This document shows positions 37,204 to 44,831 of a stretch of 64,000 nt of DNA, one piece after another. The notes beneath the pieces are model-generated. The model had not been told where the DNA came from. It did no database searches and saw only the letters and a list, made by a program, of their open reading frames with translations. Location: NCBI GenBank assembly GCA_965226825.1, contig CBDDED010000003.1:1302001-1366000 (forward strand), written 5' to 3'. This DNA comes from Io17-Chloro-G2 sp965226825 (GTDB lineage Bacteria; Chloroflexota; Dehalococcoidia; Lucifugimonadales; UBA3495). Within the stretch, counting starts at the first letter, position 1, and every line of letters starts with the position of its first letter. The translations under genes were made by a program, and so were the position numbers.

Positions 37204-37360
37204 AGGGCACGCCACTTAAGGAACTTGACCATCGCCGAGGAGTTGCCATACCTGGAGAGAGAACACACCTCTCCGAGACCAAGCGAGCAAATTTTAGAAG
37301 TAGAGACTATCAAGGTCCCAAAACCGTCAAGCTAGAAACCGGAGTCGAGGAGTGCTTTGC

Positions 37361-37684
37361 ATGAGAGTGTATTGGCGAAAGGTAAAAAGGGGAGAGAACC
37401 TGATTCTCAGTGACGAAAACGACGGCCATGAAGAGGAGCTTGGAGGGTTCCGAGACACCAAACGGGGCATCGACGCGTCGGCGAAGACTTTTAGCTACGA
37501 CCCGAGCCGCTCCCAGAAGGGGTTCCCATCTATCGAAGAAGCCAAGGATTTCGTGGAGTCCTTCAGACCTTGGGAGCTATTCGGTACCCAGGGCGTTACT
37601 GTCGACCCTGGGGTTAGGCCCGCCCTAGATTCGGCCACAACAGACACAGCGGCCACAACAGACACAGCGGGCACGCCAGACTAG
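37361..37684 (+). CDS. Hypothetical protein with a short TTDTA repeat tail
   Basis: 107 residues from the ATG at 37361. The middle is hydrophilic (GFRDTKRGIDASAKTFSYDP, FPSIEEAKDFVESFRPWELF). The tail repeats ATTDTAATTDTAGT, from an 18-bp unit duplicated at DNA level. A TTG nine bases earlier is an alternative start. No family recognised. Confidence 0.45.
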   Translation: MRVYWRKVKRGENLILSDENDGHEEELGGFRDTKRGIDASAKTFSYDPSRSQKGFPSIEEAKDFVESFRPWELFGTQGVTVDPGVRPALDSATTDTAATTDTAGTPD

Positions 37685-38024
37685 CCGGCGCAGCAGATGG
37701 TGGCGGACCTGCGATCAACGAGAGGATGGTGGCAGTTCTGGAAGAAGAGTTAGACGCTCCATGACCCTCCCGCCAGAGACCCGCGCCAGTAGATGCCACT
37801 TGGCTTTGGTTTAGTTTCCCATGCTCGCACGGGCAGATATTAAGCTGTTCCAATCGCCAAAGGGACTTCCTTTCGATGGGCGGACGCGGCAACTCTCCGG
37901 AACCGTTAACCCAAGAATCAGATGGTTTTTGCTATCAAAGTTGGGGAAAGGGAGTGACGAATATAGCGGAACGAAAGCCAGGGCCGTTTTAATCCAGGTC
38001 GCATTACAAAAAGGAGAAGTAGCC
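37685..38024. other. Gap of 340 bp
   Basis: Open in the frame of the next gene from 37821, but without a binding site at an earlier start codon. Nothing else seen. Confidence 0.5.
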
Positions 38025-38345
38025 ATGTACGTCATCAGAAGAATCGCCAAAGCGCAGCCAGGGAAGGTATGGCAGGTTGCCAACCTGCTGATCAAAATAT
38101 GCGCCGCCTACGAGGAGAATGGCCGGCCCAAGGCACAAGTGTATGTGTCCCAGGGCCTGCCGGGAACTCCCAACGTGGCCTATGCTGAGTGGACCCAGGC
38201 GACCATCGAGCCCAACTGGCCTTCCCAGGTCCCCGAGGTGGTACGGACTCTGAACGCCGAGATGCAGGCCCAGCTCGACTCCTACGAGATCGAGTTCTAC
38301 GAGCTGGTCACACCGGAGAAGCTAGCCGAGAGGGGGGTCTCATAA
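38025..38345 (+). CDS. Hypothetical small protein, possibly a dimeric alpha/beta barrel
   Basis: 106 residues starting MYVIRRIAKAQPGKVWQVAN. An AAAAGGAGAAG sequence ahead of the ATG fixes the start, although the frame stays open 200 bp upstream. Pattern beta-helix-beta (YVIRRI, VANLLIKICAAYEE, KAQVYVSQGL, NVAYAEWTQ) is like NIPSNAP/ABM-type ferredoxin-like barrels. Function unknown. Confidence 0.7.
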   Translation: MYVIRRIAKAQPGKVWQVANLLIKICAAYEENGRPKAQVYVSQGLPGTPNVAYAEWTQATIEPNWPSQVPEVVRTLNAEMQAQLDSYEIEFYELVTPEKLAERGVS

Positions 38346-38390
38346 AAGACCTACGATAGAAGACCCCTGTAAGCCAAGGAGGGGTTTGTT

Positions 38391-38576
38391 ATGAAAGCAG
38401 TTGTTTACCAGGCCCCATTCAGTATCGCCGCGGAAAATGTGCCAGACCCGGAGCTGCAACACCCCAACGATGGCATCGTGAAGATCACTTCCTCTTGTAT
38501 CTGTGGCTCGGACTTGCACATGTACGAGGGGCGGACGGCAACGCTGCCCAGCAACGCGTCCAGGCCGAGGAGGTGA
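38391..38576 (+). pseudogene. N-terminal fragment of a zinc-dependent alcohol dehydrogenase
   Basis: The first 50 residues are clear MDR family: MKAVVYQAPFSIAAENVPDP, then GIVKITSSCICGSDLHMYEG with the catalytic zinc ligand Cys and GSD motif. Then the frame ends within a repeat that also occurs at 53900. The rest of the gene is missing. GGAGG stands before the ATG. Confidence 0.85.
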
Positions 38577-38619
38577 ACCGGCAAGAATAATTGACGGAAC
38601 CGGCAGAAGTAGTTGACGC
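38573..38619 (+). repeat. IS-end-like direct repeats, also at 53899-53936
   Basis: GAACCGGCAAGAATAATTGA and then GAACCGGCAGAAGTAGTTGA follow each other in 22-bp register. The same GTTGAACCGGCAAGAATAAT sequence is at 53899-53936. Both mark gene breakpoints, so they are probably solo ends of an unidentified IS. Confidence 0.6.
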
Positions 38620-38804
38620 TGAACACCGGCTAGTGACGGCTTGGTCACCGACGACTGAAGTCCAAAAGTCTCTGCCGTTTACAGCCCGGTTCGTGCGGTG
38701 GACGTTGCGGGGATATTAACCTAAAGTAGACACCAGGAGCCCGGCCACTTGCGGCATCGGGGCTCTTCAGGATCTTGCCGAGCAACGTATGGGTCCGAAG
38801 GTCT

Positions 38805-38835
38805 GGGGAAGGTAATCCTTCCCCGGGCCTTTCTT
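38805..38835 (+). terminator. Hairpin terminator
   Basis: GGGGAAGG-TAAT-CCTTCCCC at 38805-38824 followed by GGGCCTTTCTTGT. A perfect 8-bp stem with a moderately T-rich tail. Confidence 0.6.
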
Positions 38836-38933
38836 GTAGAAAAAGCCCCTTGGGGAACCAGGTATATAATGCCCCTTACGATGACCCAGGTAGGCCCATT
38901 GAAGGGTCGTAGGTTGGGTAACTCAGGCCGGGC

Positions 38934-39227
38934 ATGAGAACACGCAATATCGCCATAGTTGCCCTTACCTTGTCCACCATCGCCTTGTTGGGGATAGTGC
39001 TGCTTCTATTGCTGAGTCCGGGAACTTCGCAATCACATAGGCCTACGCCGAACGTTCCATCAAAATCAGACCAGGAACAACGCGAAGTTTGCCTTAAGTT
39101 GTTGGACTCCTATTCCCAACTGACTATTGAAGACAGGCTGACTTTTGAACTAAAAGAACATAGGCTCAAAAGTGCTTGGGACAAGTCAGGTTGTGACGCA
39201 TATTTTGAGAGCCTGCCCCCAAAGTAG
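38934..39227 (+). CDS. Small signal-anchored hypothetical protein
   Basis: 97 residues: one N-terminal helix (IAIVALTLSTIALLGIVLLL) followed by a hydrophilic domain with two cysteines (REVCLKLLDSYSQL and DKSGCDAYFES). Probably exported or membrane-anchored with the C-terminus outside. Base composition is less GC-rich than the chromosomal genes. No family recognised. Confidence 0.5.
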   Translation: MRTRNIAIVALTLSTIALLGIVLLLLLSPGTSQSHRPTPNVPSKSDQEQREVCLKLLDSYSQLTIEDRLTFELKEHRLKSAWDKSGCDAYFESLPPK

Positions 39228-39989
39228 TTTGGCAACGCCCCCACTTCCATAGACTACCGCCCATAAGAAAACGGAACAGCTCCAGGACTTCAATAGCTGG
39301 GGCGGTTTGGTAGGGCCGATTGACTGCCTAGGCTACACCAATAACTACCGTGACTACCGGCACCGGAATCACAAAGGCCCGGGGAATCCCCCGTTATATG
39401 CCTTTTGGTACAACTCCCTTGTCGCTACCCTTGACAGCTGTACCTGGTAGTCGTCGCTCCCAAAGACGGGGGATCATTTCACTTTGTTATCGCCCTGGAG
39501 CGGAGATGCCCGGAGTCTAACTCATGGCCAGAATAGGCATGAATGGAGCCCTCATCGAAGCTCGTAGGCTCTGCCGTATACCAAAACGCACACCAGCAAG
39601 TGTTCACCGAAGCCAGCGTCGGCACAATATGCGTGAGCGACAGGACTCTCACTTAACTCAGCCTAAATCCTGTCCAGTTTCCTGGGTCCACTTCACGACG
39701 GTCCGTTCAATGCGTACAAGGTCGCAGGTCCACATCGTTCACCTAGCGCTTGTTATGCGTGCGTTGTCACGCTGGTGGATCGCCGGTTTCCGATTTCTGC
39801 GTCAGAGGCTTGTCTTCCCAATTGTTTTTTTGTGTGACTTTTTCTCGATGTGGGTCCGGGCTTTGTTCGTTACAATTCAGCTTAAAACATGATTGGTTTG
39901 GAACGAGGTCACTGTATTGGACTGCGTTGGCGAGCACAGTGAAGCGCAAGTCTCTTTTGTGGAATGCTCTTATATATAGCGACAGGATG
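39228..39989. other. Gap of about 760 bp with low-GC sequence
   Basis: No convincing gene. A sequence at 39672-39697, complementary to GTGGACCCAGGAAACTGGAC, resembles an IS3-type terminus and recurs in similar form at 52671. The 39524-39892 frame has no coding character I can support. Confidence 0.5.
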
Positions 39990-39990
39990 C

Positions 39991-40138
39991 TAGTATTACA
40001 ACGACGGATTGCCAAATATGGTGTCTGATCCTTCGTATTCGGCCACGAGTGAGAAATCGCGGTACGCATGGCAGTACGGCTCAGGTCTAAATCGGTCGCG
40101 AAAATCGCCCTGTCAGATAAACCGTCGTTGTAATACTA
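39991..40138. mobile_element. MITE A (IS630/mariner type, about 146 bp)
   Basis: Inverted repeats CTAGTATTACAACGACGG at 39990-40007 and its exact complement at 40122-40139, with TA (inside CTAG) at both borders. No coding capacity. The CTAG border matches the IS630 element in this window. It shares its right-hand TA with MITE B. Confidence 0.8.
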
Positions 40139-40276
40139 GTGTGGTGTATCCGTAGTTCATTGGTAAAAAAGGGGCAATCGACGCTGATACGTTACTCTGG
40201 TTCGAGCAAGAATCCGGTTCCCTGTCCTTTCAGAAAGCCTCCGCATAATGCGGCTAACTACGGATACACCACACTA
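40137..40276. mobile_element. MITE B (IS630/mariner type, about 140 bp)
   Basis: Perfect 22-bp inverted repeats beginning CTAGTGTGGTGTATCC at 40136-40157 and the complement at 40256-40277, with TA at both borders. No coding capacity. It abuts MITE A and ends about 45 bp before the DUF5131 gene, so it may supply or disturb that gene's promoter. Confidence 0.85.
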
Positions 40277-40319
40277 GTAATGGGAGATATGAATAATCTT
40301 TGTCAGGCAGGTGTTTACT

Positions 40320-41054
40320 ATGGGCGAGAAGTCCAGCATCGAGTGGACTGAATCGACTTGGAACCCCGTAACTGGGTGTACCAAGGTTTCTCGAGGATGC
40401 GACAATTGTTACGCTGAGCGCCTTTCGGAGAGGTTTCGCGGGCTGCCTGGCCATCACTTCGAGAAGGGATTCGACCTGACACTCCGGCCTGAGCGGTTAT
40501 CCCGACCTCTTTCGTGGAAACGGCCGCGTATGATTTTTGTCAACTCGATGAGTGACCTCTTCCATAAGGAAATTCCTTTGTCGTTCGTTGATCAGGTGTT
40601 TACCACTATGGAAAAGGCTGATTGGCACACTTTCCAGATTCTAACCAAGCGAAGCCCGATTATGAGAGACTATTTGTCAAAGAGGTATGGGCAAGAATCT
40701 GCTCCGAAACACATTTGGTGTGGGGTTTCGGTTGAGGATCAAGCAGCGGTAGCTAGGGTGAGACACCTTCAGGGGGCCCCTGCCGCGGTTCGCTTTCTCT
40801 CTGTGGAGCCTCTGTTGGGGCCGGTAGGGTTCGGGGACATATCTGGTATCTCTTGGGTAATTGTTGGCGGCGAGAGCGGGCCGAAAGCTCGGCCGCTAAA
40901 AGCCTCTTGGGTGATTGACATTCGAGACCTTTGCGAAGAAAAGGGGATACCATTTTTCTTCAAACAATGGGGAGGAAAGACTTCTAAGTCCGGTGGGCGG
41001 TTGCTTGAAGGTAAGGAATATAGTGCGATGCCCGTTGGATTGGGGATGGCATAA
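40320..41054 (+). CDS. DUF5131 (phage Gp37/Gp68 family) three-Cys-motif protein
   Basis: 244 residues from the ATG at 40320; a short extension to 40311 is possible. It has the family start KSSIEWTESTWNPVTGCTKV with three cysteines (GCTKVSRGCDNCYAERL) arranged like an iron-sulfur or radical-SAM site. It continues RPRMIFVNSMSDLFHKEIPL, WHTFQILTKRS, KHIWCGVSVEDQAAVARV and WVIVGGESGPKARPL, and ends with FFFKQWGGK. The next gene, a TcmP homologue, begins one base after its stop. The pair is conserved on phages and islands; function is unproven. Clearly less GC-rich than surrounding genes, so probably acquired. Confidence 0.92.
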   Translation: MGEKSSIEWTESTWNPVTGCTKVSRGCDNCYAERLSERFRGLPGHHFEKGFDLTLRPERLSRPLSWKRPRMIFVNSMSDLFHKEIPLSFVDQVFTTMEKADWHTFQILTKRSPIMRDYLSKRYGQESAPKHIWCGVSVEDQAAVARVRHLQGAPAAVRFLSVEPLLGPVGFGDISGISWVIVGGESGPKARPLKASWVIDIRDLCEEKGIPFFFKQWGGKTSKSGGRLLEGKEYSAMPVGLGMA

Positions 41055-41055
41055 G

Positions 41056-42318
41056 ATGTCATTTGAGTGGGGTCCTGGTTCGCCTCTGCCTGTGATTGAA
41101 GACCATAGCAAGGCAAAGCTGGATGTGCTTCGGAGGTATATCAGCGACTATTTGGATCGGTTAAACAGGAATAAGTCTCGTGACCAGTTTAAGCTAGACT
41201 TGGTGGATGGCTTTGCTGGTGGGGGGGAATTTTCTGATCCTCTTGGAGGTTTGGTAGCGGGTTCACCACTAGTCATGATTGAGGAGGTCGAGGCTGCTCA
41301 ACAAAGATTGAACGATGTGCGTCGCAAGCCTTTGAGCTTTGATTGCAAGTTTCATTTTGTTGATGTGGAGCCTGATCACACTGCTCAACTGAGGCTCGCC
41401 ATTTCTAGTCGTGGGCGCTCAGTAGACGGTGAGCGGGTCGTGGTTCACACGGCGCGGTTTTCTGACGTTGTCGACAGAATTATTGCAGACATTCAACGTC
41501 GCCAGCCCATAGCTGGCCGGGCTCTGTTTCTATTGGACCAGACTGGGTACTCTCAAGTGGAGTTGTCTCTTATAAAGAAGATCTTCGTGAATTTGCCGAC
41601 GGCTGAAGTTATTTTGACCTTTGGAGCGGAGGTCTTAGTCAATTTTCTTGGAAATCGACCTGAGATTTTGAAGACAGTGGTTCCTCTTGGGTTGTCTGAA
41701 TCGGAGGTCCTGGATTGGGTTCACCTGAAGGGGGACGCTGATGGGAGGGCTGCAATTCAGCGTGCACTTCGGGATCACGTCCGTATTATTACGGGAGCTG
41801 ACTTTGATACTCCCTTTTTCATTAGGCCGCGAGAATCCCGGAGAGCGTTGTGGTTCGTTCACTTGTCCCGACACCCAACTGCGCGGGATGTGATGATCAA
41901 TTGCCATTGGAATAGTTCTAATAAGTTTGAGCACTACGGGTCCGGCGGCTTCGATATGTTGGGGTGGGATGCTCTTCTCAGCGGTGAAACTTTACCGTTG
42001 TTCAACTTCACTGAGCTTGATAGGGATGCCCTGAAGCAAGAGCTTCTTGGCTCGATGCCGCAGGAACTGAATGCTCTTATTTCTGATGGCCCTGTGACTG
42101 TGGATGCGATGCATCATATGCTCGCCAACAGAACGGCGGGTAGATTTAGTGATTTGGATGAGGCTGTTTTGGAGTTGATCAAGGATGGAGAGTTCGACAT
42201 TCTCAGCTCGGATGGTCGGCAGAGGTCGCGTGGTTTAAGGCATCTTCGTTCCACCGACCGGATTTCGCGTACTCGAAGTCCCATGTTCCCACTTTGGTCA
42301 CAGATATGCCGGCGGTGA
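41056..42318 (+). CDS. tcmP: Three-Cys-motif partner protein TcmP
   Basis: 420 residues. An N-terminal part like a methyltransferase/Rossmann segment (LDVLRRYISDYLDRLNRNKS, LDLVDGFAGGGEFSDPLGG with FAGGG, FHFVDVEPDHTAQLR, ALFLLDQTGYSQVELSLIKK) matches the TcmP family. That family is always found next to the DUF5131 protein. The C-terminal half is a helical domain (DALKQELLGSMPQELNALIS). The upstream gene ends one base before the ATG, so translation is coupled. Low GC like its partner. Probably one functional unit with it, perhaps in defence or base modification (inference). Confidence 0.88.
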   Translation: MSFEWGPGSPLPVIEDHSKAKLDVLRRYISDYLDRLNRNKSRDQFKLDLVDGFAGGGEFSDPLGGLVAGSPLVMIEEVEAAQQRLNDVRRKPLSFDCKFHFVDVEPDHTAQLRLAISSRGRSVDGERVVVHTARFSDVVDRIIADIQRRQPIAGRALFLLDQTGYSQVELSLIKKIFVNLPTAEVILTFGAEVLVNFLGNRPEILKTVVPLGLSESEVLDWVHLKGDADGRAAIQRALRDHVRIITGADFDTPFFIRPRESRRALWFVHLSRHPTARDVMINCHWNSSNKFEHYGSGGFDMLGWDALLSGETLPLFNFTELDRDALKQELLGSMPQELNALISDGPVTVDAMHHMLANRTAGRFSDLDEAVLELIKDGEFDILSSDGRQRSRGLRHLRSTDRISRTRSPMFPLWSQICRR

Positions 42319-42470
42319 ATGTTTTCTAGCCTCAAGGGCACCGCTGGGGCGTGGTGGAGGGAACGAACCCTACCCAACCACCCTGGGTGAGTCTTACCAA
42401 AAGTGGTTGTTGTGGGGTCTTACAATTCCCCTATATCCTTCTTCAGGTCTAGCTAGTGGAATAACACATA

Positions 42471-43150
42471 ATGCAGGTAAGTAGGAATCAGGGTAAGGGC
42501 TTCGCTCAGCGAACCCGGAAGAACTTGGACCACATCCGGCAGGTTTACAATTCCAGTCCCCACGATCACTTGGCGGCTCGAGAAGTTCACGTGGTGACCC
42601 AGTTGGTAAACTCCTTGCTGGGAATAGTAGTTGTGCCCTATGAGCGCTACTCCAATGCGGATTTCTTGAAGGTTAGCTTGGATGACATAGCCATACAGGA
42701 TTGGCCGAAGTGGGTCATTACTAAGAAACTATCTCAAAACACCTACCCTGTCCTCCTCTCCCAGTATGGGAGAGAATTGCGGTGCGGGTGACAGATATAA
42801 TTCCCCTCATCCTAACCTTCTAGCGTGGCGGGAGACGGGACTTTTGAGATAGTTTCTAAGGACAAACCATGGAAGTCTGGGCCCAAGACTAAGAAACTAT
42901 TCACCTTATCTGGCACTTGCGAAACGCCACAGCGCACGGCCGCTTCAGGTTCGATGGAGTCCCAGACTCCCCTCTGCTACAAAAAGTTACGGTCATAGTA
43001 GAGGACAAACACCCCGAATCGTCAGTCATCAACTGGCGGGCCCACATCGGAGGGAAAGAGCTTTATGAATTCTGCATCTACCTTGCTAAGCGCATCGAGG
43101 AATCGATTGACTCCGGGGACTCCGAAAGCGCCGATGGAGCGTCAGATTAG
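42471..43150 (+). pseudogene. HEPN-like gene broken by a 139-bp MITE and a second partial IS5 end
   Basis: The 5' part (42471-42721) starts MQVSRNQGKGFAQRTRKNLD and reads HVVTQLVNSLLGIVVVPYER and QDWPKWVIT. It is cut by the MITE. After the MITE about 30 bp continue in frame (KDKPWKSGPKT). Then another TAAGAAACTAT follows, and the 3' part resumes in a different frame: IHLIWHLRNATAHGRFRFDG and FCIYLAKRIEES to 43150. RNATAH fits the HEPN R-x4-H ribonuclease motif. HEPN proteins are RNases of toxin and defence systems. It lies directly after the DUF5131/TcmP pair. Confidence 0.72.
42722..42860. mobile_element. 139-bp MITE with IS5-element ends
   Basis: GAAACTATCTCAAAA and its exact complement border the sequence, flanked on both sides by TAA, the duplicated TNA target. 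These ends are the same as those of the IS5-family element at 14848-15779. That element could therefore mobilise this non-coding derivative. Confidence 0.85.
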
Positions 43151-43433
43151 CCCAGCTGGAGGAAGACTAGAGATGGTGCAGATCAACCTAACCACTGGCA
43201 TGGGAGTGCGCCGGCACCGACCGCCCCTAAGATCATCTCTCTAGACGGCATGTGACCCCCCGAGACAGTGCGGACTGCCCTCAGGACGCCGCAATACGTA
43301 GAGGAGCCGATTTGTGGCCTAGGGCGCCACGATTCCGGGCAGTTTTCTTCCATATCGCCCTGCAGCGCAGGTGAGGGGCGATTGGTGGCGCCCAATTCAC
43401 CCTTAACAAAAAACCGAAAGTAACCGAGGGATC

Positions 43434-43806
43434 ATGGACCAACCGAAAGAATTTTTGTCCTTCGTGTCCCTTTATCGGAAGCTGCGAAACGATCTGGAGC
43501 TTGATCCGGCATCCTTCCTGGTTCCCCACCCCCTGCGCCGCGGTTCCGGCCTACGGTTGGTCTCTTATATGGCCGGAAGTTTCGGAGGATATACTTCAAC
43601 GGCACCATGGACGGGGAGCCGCCGTACTGCTACTTCACAATCAACCCCGGGCTGGCCCGGTTGTCTCTCTCTCCCTAACCTCCTGGCAGGAGATCCAAGC
43701 GGACCGCGTTCCGCCCCGGGACCGGGACAAGCAAAACCTCTATCCCCGTCCCGGACGCGAAATAGAGTGCTTGATGTGTCTCTTTGACCCGGGGTTGGCC
43801 AAGTGA
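43434..43806 (+). pseudogene. Possible small gene split over frames, first of the tiny-gene array
   Basis: A start with good coding character (MDQPKEFLSFVSLYRKLRND, LELDPASFL) loses it after about 30 codons. Another frame then gives LLYGRKFRRIYFNGTMDGEP and PYCYFTINPGLARLSLSP with a stop at about 43678. The two may belong together through a frameshift. A third frame runs to 43806. The correct reading is uncertain. Confidence 0.3.
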
Positions 43807-43894
43807 GAATGATCGGGGGGCTAATTGCCCAGGATTGACCGCTGGCAAATACCTGTGTCGCAAACTGCCCATAAACGCCCGTTTTTGAGGAACC

Positions 43895-44089
43895 ATGAAC
43901 ATCCGACAACAAGATTGCCTTGAGTCGATCGAGGACCTGTTTAAGGAGCTGAAAGCCATGGGTGGAGCTGAGGACGAGGCTGTGAAGCATGAACTCCGGC
44001 GGTTGCTCGGAGACTTCACGAACATGGGGAGAGTCGGGACCCTCAACCTCCCGGGGCAATCAACCTGGAGGCCTACCCGTAGACGATAA
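43895..44089 (+). CDS. Tiny hypothetical protein, paralogue of 44420-44665
   Basis: 64 residues: MNIRQQDCLESIEDLFKELK, AMGGAEDEAVKHELRRLLGD, FTNMGRVGTLNLPG. It aligns with the protein at 44420 over about 55 residues with many identities (SIExxxxELKxxGG, ELRRxxGxFTxxGxxGTLN). A helical region followed by a Gly-rich end; no known family. It follows the repeated CGCCCGTTTTTG motif by about 13 bp. Its stop TAA overlaps the next copy of the motif. Confidence 0.65.
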   Translation: MNIRQQDCLESIEDLFKELKAMGGAEDEAVKHELRRLLGDFTNMGRVGTLNLPGQSTWRPTRRR

Positions 44090-44118
44090 TCGCCCGTTTT
44101 TGAGCCAGGAGAATTACC

Positions 44119-44328
44119 ATGGCATACGGAGACCCCTTCTCACCCGACTGGCTACGACCTTGCGTCTGGGCCAGAGCACCGGGCGACGGATACCCGGGCA
44201 GGTCCTACTGCGGGGCGACGACCTACTCCGAGCCTAAGAGGCCGCCGTGGGTCTGGCCTGCCGCAGTGCGTGACCAACCCGTCTGTAAAAAGTGCCTTGT
44301 GGCGCTGACCGCCTACGTCACCCGGTGA
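44119..44328 (+). CDS. Tiny hypothetical protein with four-cysteine pattern
   Basis: 69 residues: MAYGDPFSPDWLRPCVWARA, PGRSYCGATTYSEPKRPPWV, QPVCKKCLVALTAYVTR. Cysteines at about residues 15, 32, 55 and 58 could bind zinc (last two as CxxC). The ATG has CCAGGAGAA upstream, directly after the repeated motif at 44088. Function unknown. Confidence 0.6.
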   Translation: MAYGDPFSPDWLRPCVWARAPGDGYPGRSYCGATTYSEPKRPPWVWPAAVRDQPVCKKCLVALTAYVTR

Positions 44329-44348
44329 TCTCTTAATCGCCCGTTTTT

Positions 44349-44386
44349 GCTGCAGTAAATTCACCGGCCGGTGAATTTACTGCAGC
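44349..44386. repeat. Perfect 38-bp palindrome
   Basis: GCTGCAGTAAATTCACCGG at 44349-44367 is followed directly by its exact complement to 44386, with no spacer. It is bracketed by two copies of the CGCCCG motif (44335 and 44392) with no gene between, as if a cassette here had been lost or replaced. Confidence 0.9.
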
Positions 44387-44419
44387 CCCACAATCGCCCG
44401 GTTTTGATTCTTGGAGGAA

Positions 44420-44665
44420 ATGATGAACGCCAAAGAGATAGCTCTCATTGATTCGATAGAGCTCACTCTGATTGAATTGAAGTCCATCGGAGGGGTGAAC
44501 GACCGCGAGGTGTTGCGCGAGCTCCGGCGAGTCGTTGGCAACTTCACCTCTGGCGGCCATTTCGGAACTCTCAACATATCGGGTCGCGCCTTTGACAAGG
44601 AAAAGTCGATAGACCCTAAAACATGGGGTGAGACACCCACCCCTTGGCCTGCCCGGGCCAGGTAA
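44420..44665 (+). CDS. Tiny hypothetical protein, paralogue of 43895-44089
   Basis: 81 residues from the ATG at 44420 (an alternative ATG lies three bases upstream, and TTGGAGGAA gives the binding site). MNAKEIALIDSIELTLIELK, SIGGVNDREVLRELRRVVGN, FTSGGHFGTLNISGRAFDKE. The paralogy with the gene at 43895 shows duplication and divergence inside the array. It is also preceded and followed by the CGCCCG motif. Confidence 0.7.
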   Translation: MMNAKEIALIDSIELTLIELKSIGGVNDREVLRELRRVVGNFTSGGHFGTLNISGRAFDKEKSIDPKTWGETPTPWPARAR

Positions 44666-44678
44666 CCCCGTAATCGCC

Positions 44679-44739
44679 CGTTTATGGTCCATGGCCCAAA
44701 GCCACCACCTCAGCCTCGGGGGTGGGTGGGCCATAAACG
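44679..44739. repeat. Long imperfect hairpin closing the array
   Basis: CGTTTATGG (44679-44687) pairs with CCATAAACG (44731-44739). Inside, ATGGCCCA and TGGGCCAT, CCACC and GGTGG can also pair. The hairpin begins within the last CGCCCG motif, so motif and hairpin are coupled. Confidence 0.65.
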
Positions 44740-44793
44740 TATAGCGGAGATGCCCCTAGTCGAAGTCGCGGCTAGCGAGGAATAACGATGCCT

Positions 44794-44820
44794 ACTAGTT
44801 GCCATCAGCGTTGGATTGAT
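44794..44820. repeat. Solo IS630 end relic
   Basis: CTAGTTGCCATCAGCGTTGG and the bases after it match the left terminus of the IS630 element at 12519 (CTAGTAGTCCATCAGTGTTG) with few changes. No transposase sequence follows. Confidence 0.7.
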
Positions 44821-44831
44821 CGGTCACGCGT

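Larger units (their letters stand above)
43873..44686 (+). repeat. Five copies of the AATCGCCCGTTTTTG motif between tiny genes
   Basis: Copies at 43873-43889, 44088-44104, 44335-44349, 44392-44406 and 44672-44686, all in plus orientation. Each lies between a stop codon and the binding site of the next small gene; two extend to TTTTTGAG. Variation is limited to one or two bases. The regular gene-motif-gene spacing suggests a shared promoter-like, processing or recombination signal. Confidence 0.8.

Noticed and set aside
39524..39892. Plus-strand frame of 122 codons
   Set aside because: No binding site or homology; composition unlike the neighbouring genes.
43434..44739. Integron attC cassettes
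   Set aside because: The recurrent motif is a short direct sequence without the paired core sites and hairpin of attC, and no integron integrase is present.
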